From: Septoria linicola
Taxonomy: Eukaryota; Ascomycota; Dothideomycetes; Mycosphaerellales; Mycosphaerellaceae
Length of the DNA: 64,000 nt
NCBI GenBank assembly: GCA_024114885.1
Contig: CP099423.1
Span: 124,001 to 188,000, forward strand
Direction: 5' to 3'
Shown here: positions 22,715 through 33,677 of the stretch, piece by piece
How positions within the stretch are numbered: the stretch's first letter is position 1
Layout: each line of letters starts with the position of its first letter
Made by a program: the position numbers and the translations under genes
Notes under the pieces: model-generated
Databases searched by the model: none
Told to the model about the DNA's origin: nothing
What the model saw: only the letters and a program-made list of their open reading frames with translations

Positions 22715-23182
22715 TGGTCTGGTTCGGATGGATTGGGATACCATGATGTTGGCGTTCTCGCTTGTTGGGCACTATTGTTCATATTTCGTAACTCTGCACA
22801 GGCCAGTCATTGGCATGTTTCGAAGCATCAGACTTGCAAATGCCACCAATGGAACCAATCTCCATGTCACAACATACATCTTTCTGGCAGAGCGATCATC
22901 CATTTCTAGCGATGCAGTGGTGTTGGTCGACTTGGCCGCTGTCGGCATTCGTCAAGGTGGAGGTGCCCAGCTCTCCAAGAGCTCCAGCCAATGCCTTCAA
23001 ATCCCGACCTCACTTACACCTATGCCACCTGACTACGGACCGAGACAGCCTTACGCAACAGTGCAACATCCGTCAAGCAAGCATATCGATCGTAAACAGT
23101 TACTCGACTTGACCAAGAAGATTCTCAATCCCAAGCACGAGCCCCATACAAGCCTATCCATTCTCAAGAACAAACCACCGCC
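22715..23182. other. Intergenic, nothing recognised
   Basis: Spacer between SMC2 and the acid-sugar kinase gene. No supported gene; it probably contains the kinase promoter and 5' UTR. Confidence 0.45.
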
Positions 23183-24637
23183 ATGTCAACCTCCACCAAG
23201 CCTCAAAGAATCAATCGAGACACCCTGCTCTCAACCCTCCCACCACCTTACCCAGGAGACCTCCGCTCACAAATCAAATCCCTCGTCTCCAACCAGTCCC
23301 TCAAAATCCCCCTCCTCATCATCCTCGACGACGACCCCACCGGCACCCAAACATGCCACGACATCCAAGTCCTCATGACATGGGACGTGCCTACTCTCAC
23401 AGCCGCATTCACATCCTCTCTCACATCTACCGCCGGAGGCTTCTTTATCTTGACAAATTCTCGCGCTATGCATGAACCGGACGCGAGAGCACTGATTAAG
23501 CAGATTACAGAGAATTTGAAGCAGGCGGGGAGAGATGCGGGAAAAGAGTTTGAGATTGTGTTGAGATCTGATTCGACGCTTCGCGGGCATTTTCCTATGG
23601 AAGCGGATGTGGCAAGTGAAGTTTTGGGAGAGGCGGATTTGTGGGTTTTGGCGCCGTTTTTCTTGCAGGGGGGGCGGTATACGATTGATGATGTGCATTA
23701 TGTTGATGAGGAAGGTATTCTGGTTCCTGCGGGCGAGACTCAGTTTGCCAAGGATGCGACGTTTGGGTATACGGAGTCAAATTTGAAGGATTGGGTTGTG
23801 GAGAAAACGGGTGGGAGGATTGCGAGGGAGAAAGTTGTGGGGTTGGGGTTGGAGGATGTGAGGAGAGGGGGGCCGGAGAAGGTGAGAGAGTTGTTAGAGA
23901 GATTTGAGAAGGGGAATGTGGTGATTGTGAATGCTGCGGCGGAGAGTGATATGGATGTTGTGGTGTTGGGGCTGCTGGAGGCGTCGAAGAAACGGAAGTT
24001 CTTGTTTCGAAGTGGAGCGGCACTGGTTTCGAGTCGATTGGGGATTGCACCTATTGAGCCGAGGACGGCTGCGCAGCTCAATTTGGATGAAAAGGTGGGA
24101 GGACTGATCATTGCGGGAAGCTATGTGCCCAAGACGACGGCGCAGCTGGAAGTCTTGAGGGAGAAGAGTGGAGAGAATCTGACGAGTGTCGTTCTTGATG
24201 TCGGCAAACTGCTAGAATCGGATGCGTCTGCTGAGCAGATCATCAAGGAAGCACAGACCACTGCTGAACAGGAGATCAACAGAGGTCAGGATGTGCTTAT
24301 CATGACTAGCAGAAAGCTGGTCACTGGGTCCGACGGCAAGGAGAGCTTGAACATTGGCTCGGTTGTGGCAAGGGCTCTAGTGTCCTTCTTGACAGGCCTG
24401 AAGTCGAAGCCACGGTACGTGATTGCCAAAGGTGGCATCACATCTTCGGACATGGCGACTAAAGGTCTGAGCATGAAGATCGCCACAGTAGTCGGCCAAG
24501 CAGCATTAGGAGTGCCTCTTTGGGAGTGCTTGGAGGACAGCAGCAAGTGGAAGGGGCTGCCGTATGTCGTGTTCCCTGGCAATGTCGGGTCGAATGAGAC
24601 TTTGTTCCAGGTAGTGAATGGCTGGCGAGCACAGTAG
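23183..24637 (+). CDS. Four-carbon acid-sugar kinase family protein (OtnK/DUF1537-like)
   Basis: A 484-residue single-exon ATP-dependent kinase of the four-carbon acid-sugar kinase family, whose bacterial members phosphorylate D-erythronate or D-threonate (OtnK, DtnK). The N-terminal domain has 'IILDDDPTGTQTCHDI' (about residues 46-61) and 'EIVLRSDSTLRGHFPMEAD', typical substrate-binding segments. The C-terminal nucleotide-binding domain has 'IAKGGITSSDMATKG' (about 413-427) and 'VVFPGNVGSNETLF'. Bacterial genes sit with a dehydrogenase and an aldolase or isomerase; no such partners lie nearby here, so the substrate is open. Its stop is only 8 bases from the stop of the opposing Rad51-like gene. 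Confidence 0.85.
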   Translation: MSTSTKPQRINRDTLLSTLPPPYPGDLRSQIKSLVSNQSLKIPLLIILDDDPTGTQTCHDIQVLMTWDVPTLTAAFTSSLTSTAGGFFILTNSRAMHEPDARALIKQITENLKQAGRDAGKEFEIVLRSDSTLRGHFPMEADVASEVLGEADLWVLAPFFLQGGRYTIDDVHYVDEEGILVPAGETQFAKDATFGYTESNLKDWVVEKTGGRIAREKVVGLGLEDVRRGGPEKVRELLERFEKGNVVIVNAAAESDMDVVVLGLLEASKKRKFLFRSGAALVSSRLGIAPIEPRTAAQLNLDEKVGGLIIAGSYVPKTTAQLEVLREKSGENLTSVVLDVGKLLESDASAEQIIKEAQTTAEQEINRGQDVLIMTSRKLVTGSDGKESLNIGSVVARALVSFLTGLKSKPRYVIAKGGITSSDMATKGLSMKIATVVGQAALGVPLWECLEDSSKWKGLPYVVFPGNVGSNETLFQVVNGWRAQ

Positions 24638-24645
24638 TAGCCATC

Positions 24646-25929
24646 TCAAGTAGCATCGCCGTTCAGCTCCACTTCAGCAGTGGAACCGTCCGTCTTCTGC
24701 ACTTTCACGCCTTCTGACTCGGCAACGATCGCACTTTCATCGGCCTCCGCCCATCCATACTCATCCGCGTCCTCGTCAGAGTCTGCAATCTCTTCGTAGA
24801 ACCGCTTACGAGCAGGCTTGATAGGACTGGAGCTTTTCTTTGGCTGTCGCGCAACGACCAGGACAGGCGAGCTGCTCGTCAGATCGACCGTCGTGTGCTT
24901 CGGCTGTAGTAGACCTCCCTTTGTAATCTCAAACCCAATCGCGTTTCTAACGTCCGATGTGGGATCGAGCGGCATCAGATTCCGACCCTGACATTTCTGC
25001 ACTCCCGCAAATCTGCCAACGAAGTCGCGGAAGACCACAATGCGAGACCAGATCCCGGCTTCCCATTCCGCACCGCCGACACCAGGTCCAATTGCTGCAG
25101 CTAAGCCATCGTCAGCTCGCATCTTGATTCCACAACCAGTCGTGACGATCACTGCCATGCCGTGCAGCATAGCCAACCTGCTCAAGGCAGTGACCAATGT
25201 TCCCAGGATGGCGTAGCGTCGACCGGCTTGCCACTTTTGTTGTTCTGTCTTGTTCCCACTAGCGTATGGCATACGCGGATAGTCGAGATTGAGTAGCGCG
25301 TGTACACCGTCGACCACCATGAGTGTGGTCCCGCTTGGAGGAAACGAAGCTGGTGGTCTAACGACCAGGGCAAGTAGGTGAGAAAACGTTGCGACAGAGA
25401 GATGATGAAAAGAGCCGCTGAGGACTCGCTCTGTAGTTCTGCCTTCTGGCAATTCAACGTGGTCGAAAGCATTCAGTTTCGGCACACTTAGTTGTGTTGC
25501 ACAATCTGCAGGGAATTAGTTATGCTTGAGAACTGCTCAGGTTCTACTCACCAATCCACGTCACCTCATCACCAGATTTGATTGCTTCGATTGCTGACTG
25601 GAATGCGATCGCTGTCTTGCCTGATCCAGCAGGTCCCCATATCTCTGCTATCTTGCCACGTTCGAAGCCCGCATTTGCAGATGGATTATTCCCGGTCAAT
25701 GCATTGTCGAGGTACTTGATACCGCTTGAGACAGCTGCCTTGGCCGGACCGCCGTTATGTTGTAAAGCATCAGCAGCTGATTGAGTAGCCAGACGATCTT
25801 AGGCAGTGTCAGCAGGTCGACCCTTTTCAGTTGAAAGATTGCTGTTTTACGTGTAAGAGCAGTGGGGTGTGCTTGTGACGAGTTCACCGAAGAAGAGGAT
25901 ATTGTGATGACAGGATTCTGGGCAGACAT
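24646..25929 (-). CDS. Rad51-paralog-like RecA ATPase (recombinational repair)
   Basis: Three exons on the minus strand, 25851-25929, 25552-25797 and 24646-25505; 1185 bases, 394 residues. Introns are 25798-25850 (CTGAC branch) and 25506-25551 (only 46 bp). A Ser/Thr/Gln-rich start leads to 'SGIKYLDNALTG' and 'FERGKIAEIWGPAGSGKTA' (Walker A at about 81-88), and 'TTLMVVDGVHALL' fits Walker B (about 171-183). The C-terminal 90 residues are acidic and Lys/Ser-rich with no fold visible. This fits the Rad55/Rad57/XRCC-type paralogs that help load Rad51 in homologous recombination; which paralog cannot be told by eye. Mediator function is family inference. Confidence 0.8.
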
Positions 25930-26387
25930 GCTGCCGATTTAGATCTTTCCTGCATGAGCTCTACAAGATGCAAGGTCATGTGCACGAATTGTGATTTGGA
26001 TGTCTGCAGCGACGCGTCGAAGTCGCGTCCTGCAATCGCCACTGCCAAGCCATCTTCTTTCCTCCACCACGCCTCGCATCGTCTCTACATCGCTGAACTC
26101 AACTCACATTGACCATAGCATGAATATTGTGACGTATGAATTGCGATCTGATTGAGACGTTCTCCGCCGATTGTCATGCGTCAACTCTTGCTACACGCGC
26201 AATTCAGGAAGCAGATATCAAGCTCAAGACATGAGTCTCAATTCAAGCTAGCGACAGACGTACTTTCACCAGAAGAGCTCATACGAACGATCATATGCTG
26301 TGCAACAAATTTGCGCCGGTGCACTACCTTCTTGCGCTGTCATTGTATTCTATGAGCAGAGAATCACAAACAGTATGGGTATCAGTA
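25930..26387. other. Intergenic, nothing recognised
   Basis: 458 bp between the start of the Rad51-like gene and the stop of the MSP1 gene, both on the minus strand. It probably holds the Rad51-like promoter. Confidence 0.45.
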
Positions 26388-27703
26388 TTATCGAGGAGCC
26401 ACCTCTTCGGGGTCATCGAACTCTTCCACTTCTTCCGTGCTGTCAGAGTGGTGACCTGCGCCTTCGTCTTCAGACCTGTCGATCTGCATCTGTAAGGCGC
26501 CACCCCTTCGACCAAAGAAGTCGTCCGTCTGCAGACCTCGCACCGCATCTTCCCTGATCTTGCGGCCCATTGCTTGTCCATTCTGCCGCTGCTCCTTGAT
26601 GTATTCGCGAATAGGTACCATTGCAGCATCTCTGCATGCCTCTTTGATATCGGAGCCACTCATTCCAGCACTGACACGCACGAGAACGTTGAGATCAAAA
26701 GCGGGCGCACCATTTTGGGACTTCCTTCGGTCAATTTTGGTATCACGCAGAGTCAATTCGAAAATCTGTCTCCTTTGTGCGGCGTTGGGCAGGCTGACTG
26801 GGAACTTCTTCGGCATACGTCGCAAGATAGCCTCGTCAATATCCTGTATGCGATTTGTGGCGCCAAGTATGCATATCCTTTGTGTTCCACCCTCTGTCGT
26901 GGAAGATGCAAGCCCATCCCAATGTGTCATGAACTCGGCCTTGACCATCCCGCTCGCCTCGTGCTCTCCGCTTCTTCGTTGTCCAAGCACTGCATCAATT
27001 TCGTCGATAAAGACGATAGACGGCTGAAGCTTCCGCGCGAGAGAGAAGACAGCAGCGACAAGCTTGTTGCTGTCGCCGTACCACTTTTCAGTCAAGGTTG
27101 AGATGTGCAAGTTGATGAAGCAGGCTCCGCTTTCCCTAGCCAGAGCTTTTGCCAGCATAGTCTTTCCACAGCCAGGAGGTCCATAGAGTAGTACACCAGA
27201 AGGCGCCGAGAGTAGATTTGAGTGGTTCGAGTACAGGTGCGGCATAGTCAAAGGGTATATCACGCCTTCGCGCAGCTCTTCGATGATCTGGTCCAGTCCT
27301 CCGATGTCGTTGAAAGTCACGGGTATGTCTGAGGGAGCTACGACTTCCGAGGCGATTGTCTGTTCATATGTGTTCAAAGTGAGCTCTTGCTTCTTCGAGC
27401 GTTCCGCAAAGCCATCCTCATCGTCCCCTTCACTGTCATAGCCGTCATCTTCGCCTCGAACGTGCGAGGAGAATATAGAGTGCAGACGCGACTGGATTGC
27501 TGCTGCCTTTTCTTGCGCTTCCTTCTTCGATTTGGCGTCGGGGTCAAAATGCGATATGATCTGGCGAGCGAGGAAGAAGGCAACTACGGGCTACAGAGCA
27601 TTAGTGTACTGGCACTGCGCGAGTCTTGGTGGAGACATACGGCAGCGATCATGGGAAGGAAGTCCAAGGCGTATGCCGTCCAGCTCTGCTGCTTGATAGC
27701 CAT
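26388..27703 (-). CDS. MSP1: MSP1/ATAD1-type AAA ATPase of the mitochondrial outer membrane
   Basis: Extracts mislocalised tail-anchored proteins from mitochondrial and peroxisomal membranes. Exons 27641-27703 and 26388-27590 (minus) give 421 residues; the 50 bp intron falls inside the membrane anchor, and splicing assembles 'FLPMIAAPVVAFFLARQII' (about residues 15-33). An acidic linker follows. The AAA domain has 'DIGGLDQIIEELREGV', Walker A 'YGPPGCGKTML' (about 157-167), 'SIVFIDEIDAVLGQRRSGE' (Walker B) and 'RRMPKKFPVSLPNAAQR' with the arginine-finger region. It is divergent from thymidylate synthase across 235 bp. All catalytic motifs are intact. Confidence 0.93.
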
Positions 27704-27938
27704 GCCGGGCGCTTCTAGGAATGTGTAACGAGAGCGTGCAGTGAACACTTTCACATGCCCGCTCGAGCAGTTGCCGAAAGTCGAAAGATGTTGAGCCACA
27801 GCAGGTGCGCCACACAGAATCTCGTCATGCCGAACTCGGCCCGTTGCTTTGCCGAAGCATTCTGAAAGTGCAGTCGCGTCTCGACGCGTTCTTCAGTCTT
27901 CACGAAACCAACACCAACACTCTTCACATCAAGCAGAC

Positions 27939-28952
27939 ATGGCACCCGCAGCAGTCGAAGCAAGCACGGCAATCGAGCCTCAGCTGAGTGTCAAGACTGA
28001 GAATGGCACGACCAACGGGCACACCAAGCCTCACGAAGAATATCAATACCTCAAGCTGATCCGTGACATTCTGCAATCTGGAGAGCATCGGCCGGATCGA
28101 ACAGGCACTGGCACGCTCTCCATCCCGTTCCCACCTCAGCACCGCTACACTCTGTCAAAACCAGACGGGACCTTGGTCTTGCCTCTTCTGACCACGAAAC
28201 GTGTCTTCCTGCGAGCAGTCTTGGCAGAGTTGCTCTGGTTCATCGCAGCAGACACAAACGCCAAAACGCTGCAAGAACAGAACGTACACATTTGGGATGG
28301 CAATGGATCACGCGAGTACCTTGATAGTGTTGGCCTATCGCATCGTGAGGAGGGAGATCTCGGCCCAGTTTATGGCTTCCAGTGGCGCCACTTTGGAGCA
28401 GAGTACAAAGACTGCCATACCGACTATACTGGCCAAGGGGTGGACCAGCTAGCTGAGGTAATCTACAAGCTCAAGAACAATCCTTACGATAGGAGAATTA
28501 TCATGTCAGCCTGGAATCCTGCCGACATGAAGAAGATGGCTCTTCCACCCTGCCACATGTTTGCACAATTCTATGTTTCTTTCCCTCAAAACGCAGAGAC
28601 GAGATCGAATGGCAGCAAGAAGGGCGTTCTACACACACTTTTATACCAACGAAGCAACGACATGGGTCTTGGAGTCCCCTTCAACATTGCCTCTTACGCT
28701 CTGCTTACCCACATGATTGCACGCGCGACCGATCTCGTGCCAGGCAGCTTGACACATACGATGGGAGATGCTCACGTCTATCTCGATCACAAAGAGGCCC
28801 TGGATGTACAGCTGCAGCGCGAGCCAAAGGATTTTCCCACGTTAGAAATCTCAAGAGAAGTTGGCTGCAGTATTGACGGCTGGAAGACTGAGGACTTCAA
28901 GGTCGTGGGATATGAGCCACACAAGTCGATTGCCATGAAGATGAGCGTCTGA
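27939..28952 (+). CDS. Thymidylate synthase
   Basis: Converts dUMP and methylene-THF to dTMP and dihydrofolate; essential for DNA synthesis. Single exon, 337 residues from the first ATG of the frame (upstream the frame opens with TTG). After about 45 variable residues the fold is complete: 'RPDRTGTGTLSIPF', 'LPLLTTKRVFLRAVLAELLW', the catalytic cysteine in 'LPPCHMFAQF' (about C205), 'LYQRSNDMGLGVPFNIAS' for phosphate and pyrimidine binding, and 'TMGDAHVYLDH'. It shares a short divergent promoter with MSP1, and its stop is 44 bp from the end of the opposing DUF6604 pseudogene. Confidence 0.96.
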   Translation: MAPAAVEASTAIEPQLSVKTENGTTNGHTKPHEEYQYLKLIRDILQSGEHRPDRTGTGTLSIPFPPQHRYTLSKPDGTLVLPLLTTKRVFLRAVLAELLWFIAADTNAKTLQEQNVHIWDGNGSREYLDSVGLSHREEGDLGPVYGFQWRHFGAEYKDCHTDYTGQGVDQLAEVIYKLKNNPYDRRIIMSAWNPADMKKMALPPCHMFAQFYVSFPQNAETRSNGSKKGVLHTLLYQRSNDMGLGVPFNIASYALLTHMIARATDLVPGSLTHTMGDAHVYLDHKEALDVQLQREPKDFPTLEISREVGCSIDGWKTEDFKVVGYEPHKSIAMKMSV

Positions 28953-28996
28953 AGCATCTATCTGGCCTCTCTGCCACAGAACGCGCAGGCAATCAA

Positions 28997-31900
28997 TCAG
29001 GGCCACGCTCTTGCCCCATCAACATGCTGACAATCCCAAAGATGCGGCGGTAGATTCGCGAACGTCGCGACTCTGCTGCCCGTACCAGGTAACAGTCTAA
29101 TGCCTTTCTGCAGTGCAACGGGGCCCTGTAAGCCATTTGAGCGGGAGAGCTCATATGCAGCATCGCAGAAGTCTTCCACTGAGAATTGCTCCATCGCCAT
29201 GCGATCGTACACTCAGTTCTCCCCTTCTTCCTCGACCTGCATGACGCGCATCGGTATCTTGGCTTGGTACATACACTTGTTGATCTCGCATCGCATGCGC
29301 TCTGTCCTTGCAGCCTTGTTGAAGCCCAATGCTGTCCATCCATGGGCCTCGTTCTCGACTGTGGCCGCGATTTCCTCAACTTCGTCCTGGTTGTAGTAAA
29401 GCAAGGACTGTGGAGGTGTTTCGCCGTGTACGCGGAACATACTAAGCTGGTTGACCTCGATCAGGCACGTCTTGGGCCTGAGCTCTTCGATCCTAGCGAC
29501 TGCCCAAGGGCCAAAGCGAGCACTCGGCTTGAGACAGTCCATTAGATGACCACTGGACATGCTTAGGGCCTCGTCGATGGATAGGGCCCTCTCGTTCCGA
29601 GACATTTGTGAAACGAGCTGGCCCGCATTGTACAGCACCGTTGTGCTCGGGTCCAGTTGTCTGGTTTCCACCACGGTAGCGTCTAAAAGCACTTCGTGAA
29701 CGACCTCATACATCCGTGTTGTCCTCTGGAGAGCCCTCTTGGCCTTGTCTGGTCCGATGTGATGGAAATAGCTGATAGCCACCGACCCCAGGAATTCCAG
29801 ACATCGACTGAAAAACTGGTGGAGATCAAAGTTCAGGTACACCTCGTCCTCGATCAAGACTTCCTGTACAACGGGGAGGAGCTGAGCAGGCGTCACTCTT
29901 TTCCACTCGGACCACTGCTGAGATATGACGGAGTGCTTGATACCTGATTGGGAGGCGTAGTGGCGGAGACCTTGGTACCAGTCATTCATGCTCACGTTCG
30001 AAAGGAGCATGATTGAACCTCGCAAGTTCCCCTTGACGTCGTCATTGACGACCAGATGTGAGAGAGTTTTCAACTTGCAGGCTCGCTTCGAACATGCTGA
30101 CTGGGTGGGTAAAGCTGGACGGGCTGTGTTCGACACCTGAATCAGTGACAAACCAAGCGCCATTGCGTAGTGCTTCCCGGCAGATCGAATTGTTCCATCG
30201 CCAGAGCGTAGCAGCGGACTTTGGCCTCCGTTCTCTCTAGCCAAAATGAAATCCATATCCGGCCATGACTCTAAGACCTCCTTGCAACGTCGCCGCATTG
30301 TACGAATGGGCTGCACCGAGCACAATCTGCAGACCGTTGCAGATGTTGATCTCAAAAACTTGAATGGAATAAGATTGTACCCACGTTGCATGCCCAGCAA
30401 GTACCGGTAGGGCCGAGAGAACATTTGTCGCCACGAAGCAGTCCGTCGTTATGCCTACGTCTCCTCGTGCAAGTCTGAACGACCAACCATTCCGGCCACC
30501 TTTGCTTAGTCCAGGGACGACGAGCGTTCGCAAAGCTTCGAGACGACTGGAGAAGGTTGCATCAACATGGCACTGCATGTAGACATCGAAGTCTCTTTGT
30601 CCAAGCCAGTCGCTGAACTTTGTTGCCATCTCCTCATGCCGGCTCAGGATCGCCATGCACATCGAGATCTGTACTGAGCTAGGTGATCGCTGGGCTGACG
30701 ACGGATGGGGCGGATACATTGCACCAGGAGCCTCTCCAGCCTCGGTCCAGATCTCCGTCTAGCACATCACAAAGGTCCATGTACATTTGTGTACCGATAA
30801 GGAGACCAGTGGGCATTGCCGCCAGTTTCGACTTCTTCTGATCGAGTCGGTTGTTTATAGCGATGAAAGAAATCAGCTGGCGGGTGTACTCATCGCCAAT
30901 GAGCTCAATGTGCGCGTCGTCGAGCTTATCCTCCGGATTCTCTGGCAGAAACCCGAGAACATCGCAAAGGTCGCCAATGACATTCAACAGCTGCTTGCCG
31001 AAAGGATGGCCATGAAAGACCGACACAGGGTGATGCGTATTCAGATCCTCACCAGAGAACATGATCGTGGACAATTCGTCGATATCCTGAAGAGCACACC
31101 ATGCCGGCATGCACAGAAACTGCTCTCTCTCCTCGACATTCAGCTCCTCCACGATCCCTGCTCCATACCTAAATTGATGATAACGTGCAGATCTAATGTA
31201 CTCCTGTTCTCCGAGCACGGTCATCATGTCCTCGAACCCTTTCAAATCCGGATTGGCTGTGCTGAACTCCTTCGAAAGAGTCACGGCGATGCGTACCGCG
31301 CTGTCAAATGTCTGACAAGCGGTCAAGAAAGACACATCACCGTTATAATACTGCTTCCAAGTCTCCCTCGACTGGACACGGATCTCGAACAAGTCCTTGA
31401 AGTGGCACCATATTGCGAACAGCTTCTCCTCCATGCTCTCTGTCTCCGGCATCGTCTCACGTTCAGATCTTGCTGGTGGGGCTGCCTGGTGCCGCGGTGT
31501 TCGCACCCTTGACGGAGTGCTCTTGGAAGCATGCGTAGTTTCCTCCACTTGCAATTGTGCGAATACATTGCCGAGATCGCTGCTATCTGTCGGCAGTTCC
31601 ACCTTCTTCTTTCGCTTGGGCTGCCGAGCTCTATGCTCAATCCTCAGATGCTCAAATGCTTCCTCATTCACTCCAAGAAAATGTCGGTGTGTTCGATTCG
31701 AGTTCAGCGTCTCCTGACCGGTCAAGCCGCGATACCACTCTGCTGCTGCTTTCCGGCCTCTGATTACATCTTTCGTGGTATCGAGAATATCAAGCGGGAT
31801 CTCGACGCGAGGATCTGTAGCTGCGATGATGGCTTTTGCGAGACCAACGTAGCTATCAACTGGAGGCTTCTTCTTCGGCTTTCTGCGACCTTTAATTGGT

Positions 31901-32007
31901 TTCGGTACAGTGGTAGAAGGTTCCGCTGAGTCTTGTAGCCATTTGACGAATTTATCGGTGGAAGCCTTGTATCGTTTGTATGTGGATGTCAGTGGATCAG
32001 AAGCCAT
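28997..32007 (-). pseudogene. DUF6604-like fungal protein, broken by two frameshifts and an in-frame stop
   Basis: The 5' part is a 442-codon frame from ATG 32007. It begins 'STYKRYKASTDKFVKWLQ', the mark of the fungal DUF6604 domain, with a basic linker and a helical domain. Coding resemblance then continues in other frames without room for introns: 30237 to about 30740, then 29216 to about 30310. The third frame hits TGA at 29213-29215 and goes on in the same frame to 28997 ('VEDFCDAAYELSRSNGL'). Two +1 (or -2) shifts near 30720-30740 and 30290-30310 plus the stop thus split one protein of roughly 1000 residues. The intact relative at 60469-62724 has 'ICLEFLGDVSS', matching 'RCLEFLGSVAI' here. 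Function is unknown for this family. A shortened 442-residue product remains possible. Confidence 0.7.
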
Positions 32008-32616
32008 GTCGACTGCCGGGGAAATATTCTTGGGCCAGAAGATTGAGCTGAAAATGAATCAGAGAAGTGAGCTCAAATTGAGTATATATCGAAATTGTGA
32101 GTGCGCGGTCGGGAAATTGTATTGTTGCCCAGACGACAATAAAAGGCGCTAGCGCTGCGCGGAAGTGAATGAATAGTGCTCCTCACTCTTCACGCTGCAA
32201 GCTCCGCATCACTCGACTGGGAGACGCTATCTGATATACGGCCGCTGAAGCGCAGGATATATCGTTGAGATAGTGATATAGGGGGAGGCTGAAGTGCTCG
32301 ATCCCTGATACATGCTGCTGCAAGAGTTATGTATTCCAGAGGCTTGTTAGCTGTCTCAAACACCAAGCTGCGAGCGAGCACGGTCCATTTGGGGTCACTT
32401 CTAGACTGAAGTCATCGTGAACGCAGTCAAGGGGTACAAACGACTGAACTGAATGGTCCGCGCGCTAGCGTCTCAGAGCGCTTCACATACTTCCAGACTC
32501 TACCGAACTACGAATCCAGCACGTTCAAGCATACCGAGCGATTTTCGTTCCAAACCCGCGAACGTGAGTGGCAAGATAAACACAAAGGACAAGGCAGTAT
32601 TCTGACCGCGCCACAG
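32008..32616. other. Intergenic, nothing recognised
   Basis: Divergent spacer between the DUF6604 pseudogene and the first F-box-like copy. No coding signal, repeat or motif was recognised. Confidence 0.45.
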
Positions 32617-33023
32617 ATGGCACCACACGAGCGCGACAGGTCGCCCGCGAACGAGCAAGATCAGCAACAGCGCCAGCTCGCGAAGTCGAACACGCCACTG
32701 CTGTCAAAGCTTCCTGCTGAGACTCGCAACGACGTTTGGAGGTGGCACTGCGCTCTACCGTCTCATTACATGCGCCCATCCGATGTGAGCGAAAGCCATT
32801 AGCAGGATTAGCAAATGGCTATCTGTCAATCGACTTCAACCAGAACCCATCCCAAGGACCGCTCGATATGGCGGGTCCACTCAATTTACTGCGTACTTGT
32901 CGCCAGTTCCGAACAGAAGCACTAGGCATATTCTACGGCGAGACCACATTCACGCTGGGCGTAGCATTGTTGGAGCACGATGAGGACTCGATCACAGAGG
33001 TTGATGATTTCAAGCTGGAGTGA
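32617..33023 (+). pseudogene. F-box-like/2EXR-like gene, tandem copy A (frameshifted, truncated)
   Basis: Starts at ATG 32617 with 'MAPHERDRSPANEQDQ' and the F-box-like leader 'LLSKLPAETRNDVWRW', then stops early. The frame beginning at 32736 carries on with 'PLNLLRTCRQFRTEALGIFYG' and 'ETTFTLG', motifs common to a large dothideomycete family of short F-box-like proteins. Protein similarity ends at the stop at 33021-33023. At least one frameshift (between about 32740 and 32800) separates the halves. Compared with copy B, about two thirds of the C-terminal part is gone. The presumed role (substrate-recruiting ubiquitin-ligase adaptor) is only a loose family inference. Confidence 0.6.
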
Positions 33024-33677
33024 GCAAAAGTGACACTTTCCGATGGAGCAGTGGTGTCACGTTTGTATCGATTGGATCATGCGGCCAGTACTCGTCCTAA
33101 GCTATGGCAAGGTGTCATGGAGTGCAATGAGGACTCAGTACTGCACATCAGGCTATCCAGGGAGCTAGGTCACTGTTCTTCATGACGAAGCAAGCATCAT
33201 AGATCATGCAGGTTGCTGTCACCGGACGGTAACTGCAACTACCAGACTTCCCAAATCACGAGGCTGCCTAGAATGCGAGCTCCAAAGGCCCATTGAGTGA
33301 AGAGTGACCGCCCAATGTCGTGGCCATCTAGTAGCTTTGACATGCCTCGAACAACTGAGCGCTCAGGCACATGTTTCTCGAATGTGGTTCACGTCCCATC
33401 CACCTTTGATCCGCAAACAACGATCTGCCGTTCACTCTTGATAATCAGGAGCTCATCTGAGAACAGAAGTGCGAGTTATGTGAGGATCGCGCGAGTGAGT
33501 GCGGTCGCTGCTGGCCCGTCCGTCAGTCATTCTCGAATTTGTTCCACAGCTCTCGACCATCCATTCACACTACATTGAAACACTTGAAGTCCGCATGTTC
33601 ATGGCTGTCAAGGTAAGCGTCAATTGGAGAGACCAAGCAATAAATTCGAGCTGGCCCATATTAGATGTGTCCACAGT
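33024..33677. other. Spacer between F-box-like copies A and B
   Basis: Possible degenerate remains of the missing 3' part of copy A, but no confident alignment by eye. No other gene recognised. Confidence 0.35.

Noticed and set aside
14000..29000. Biosynthetic gene cluster
   Set aside because: Genes here are conserved metabolic, chromosome and repair genes without a backbone enzyme such as PKS, NRPS, terpene cyclase or DMAT synthase.
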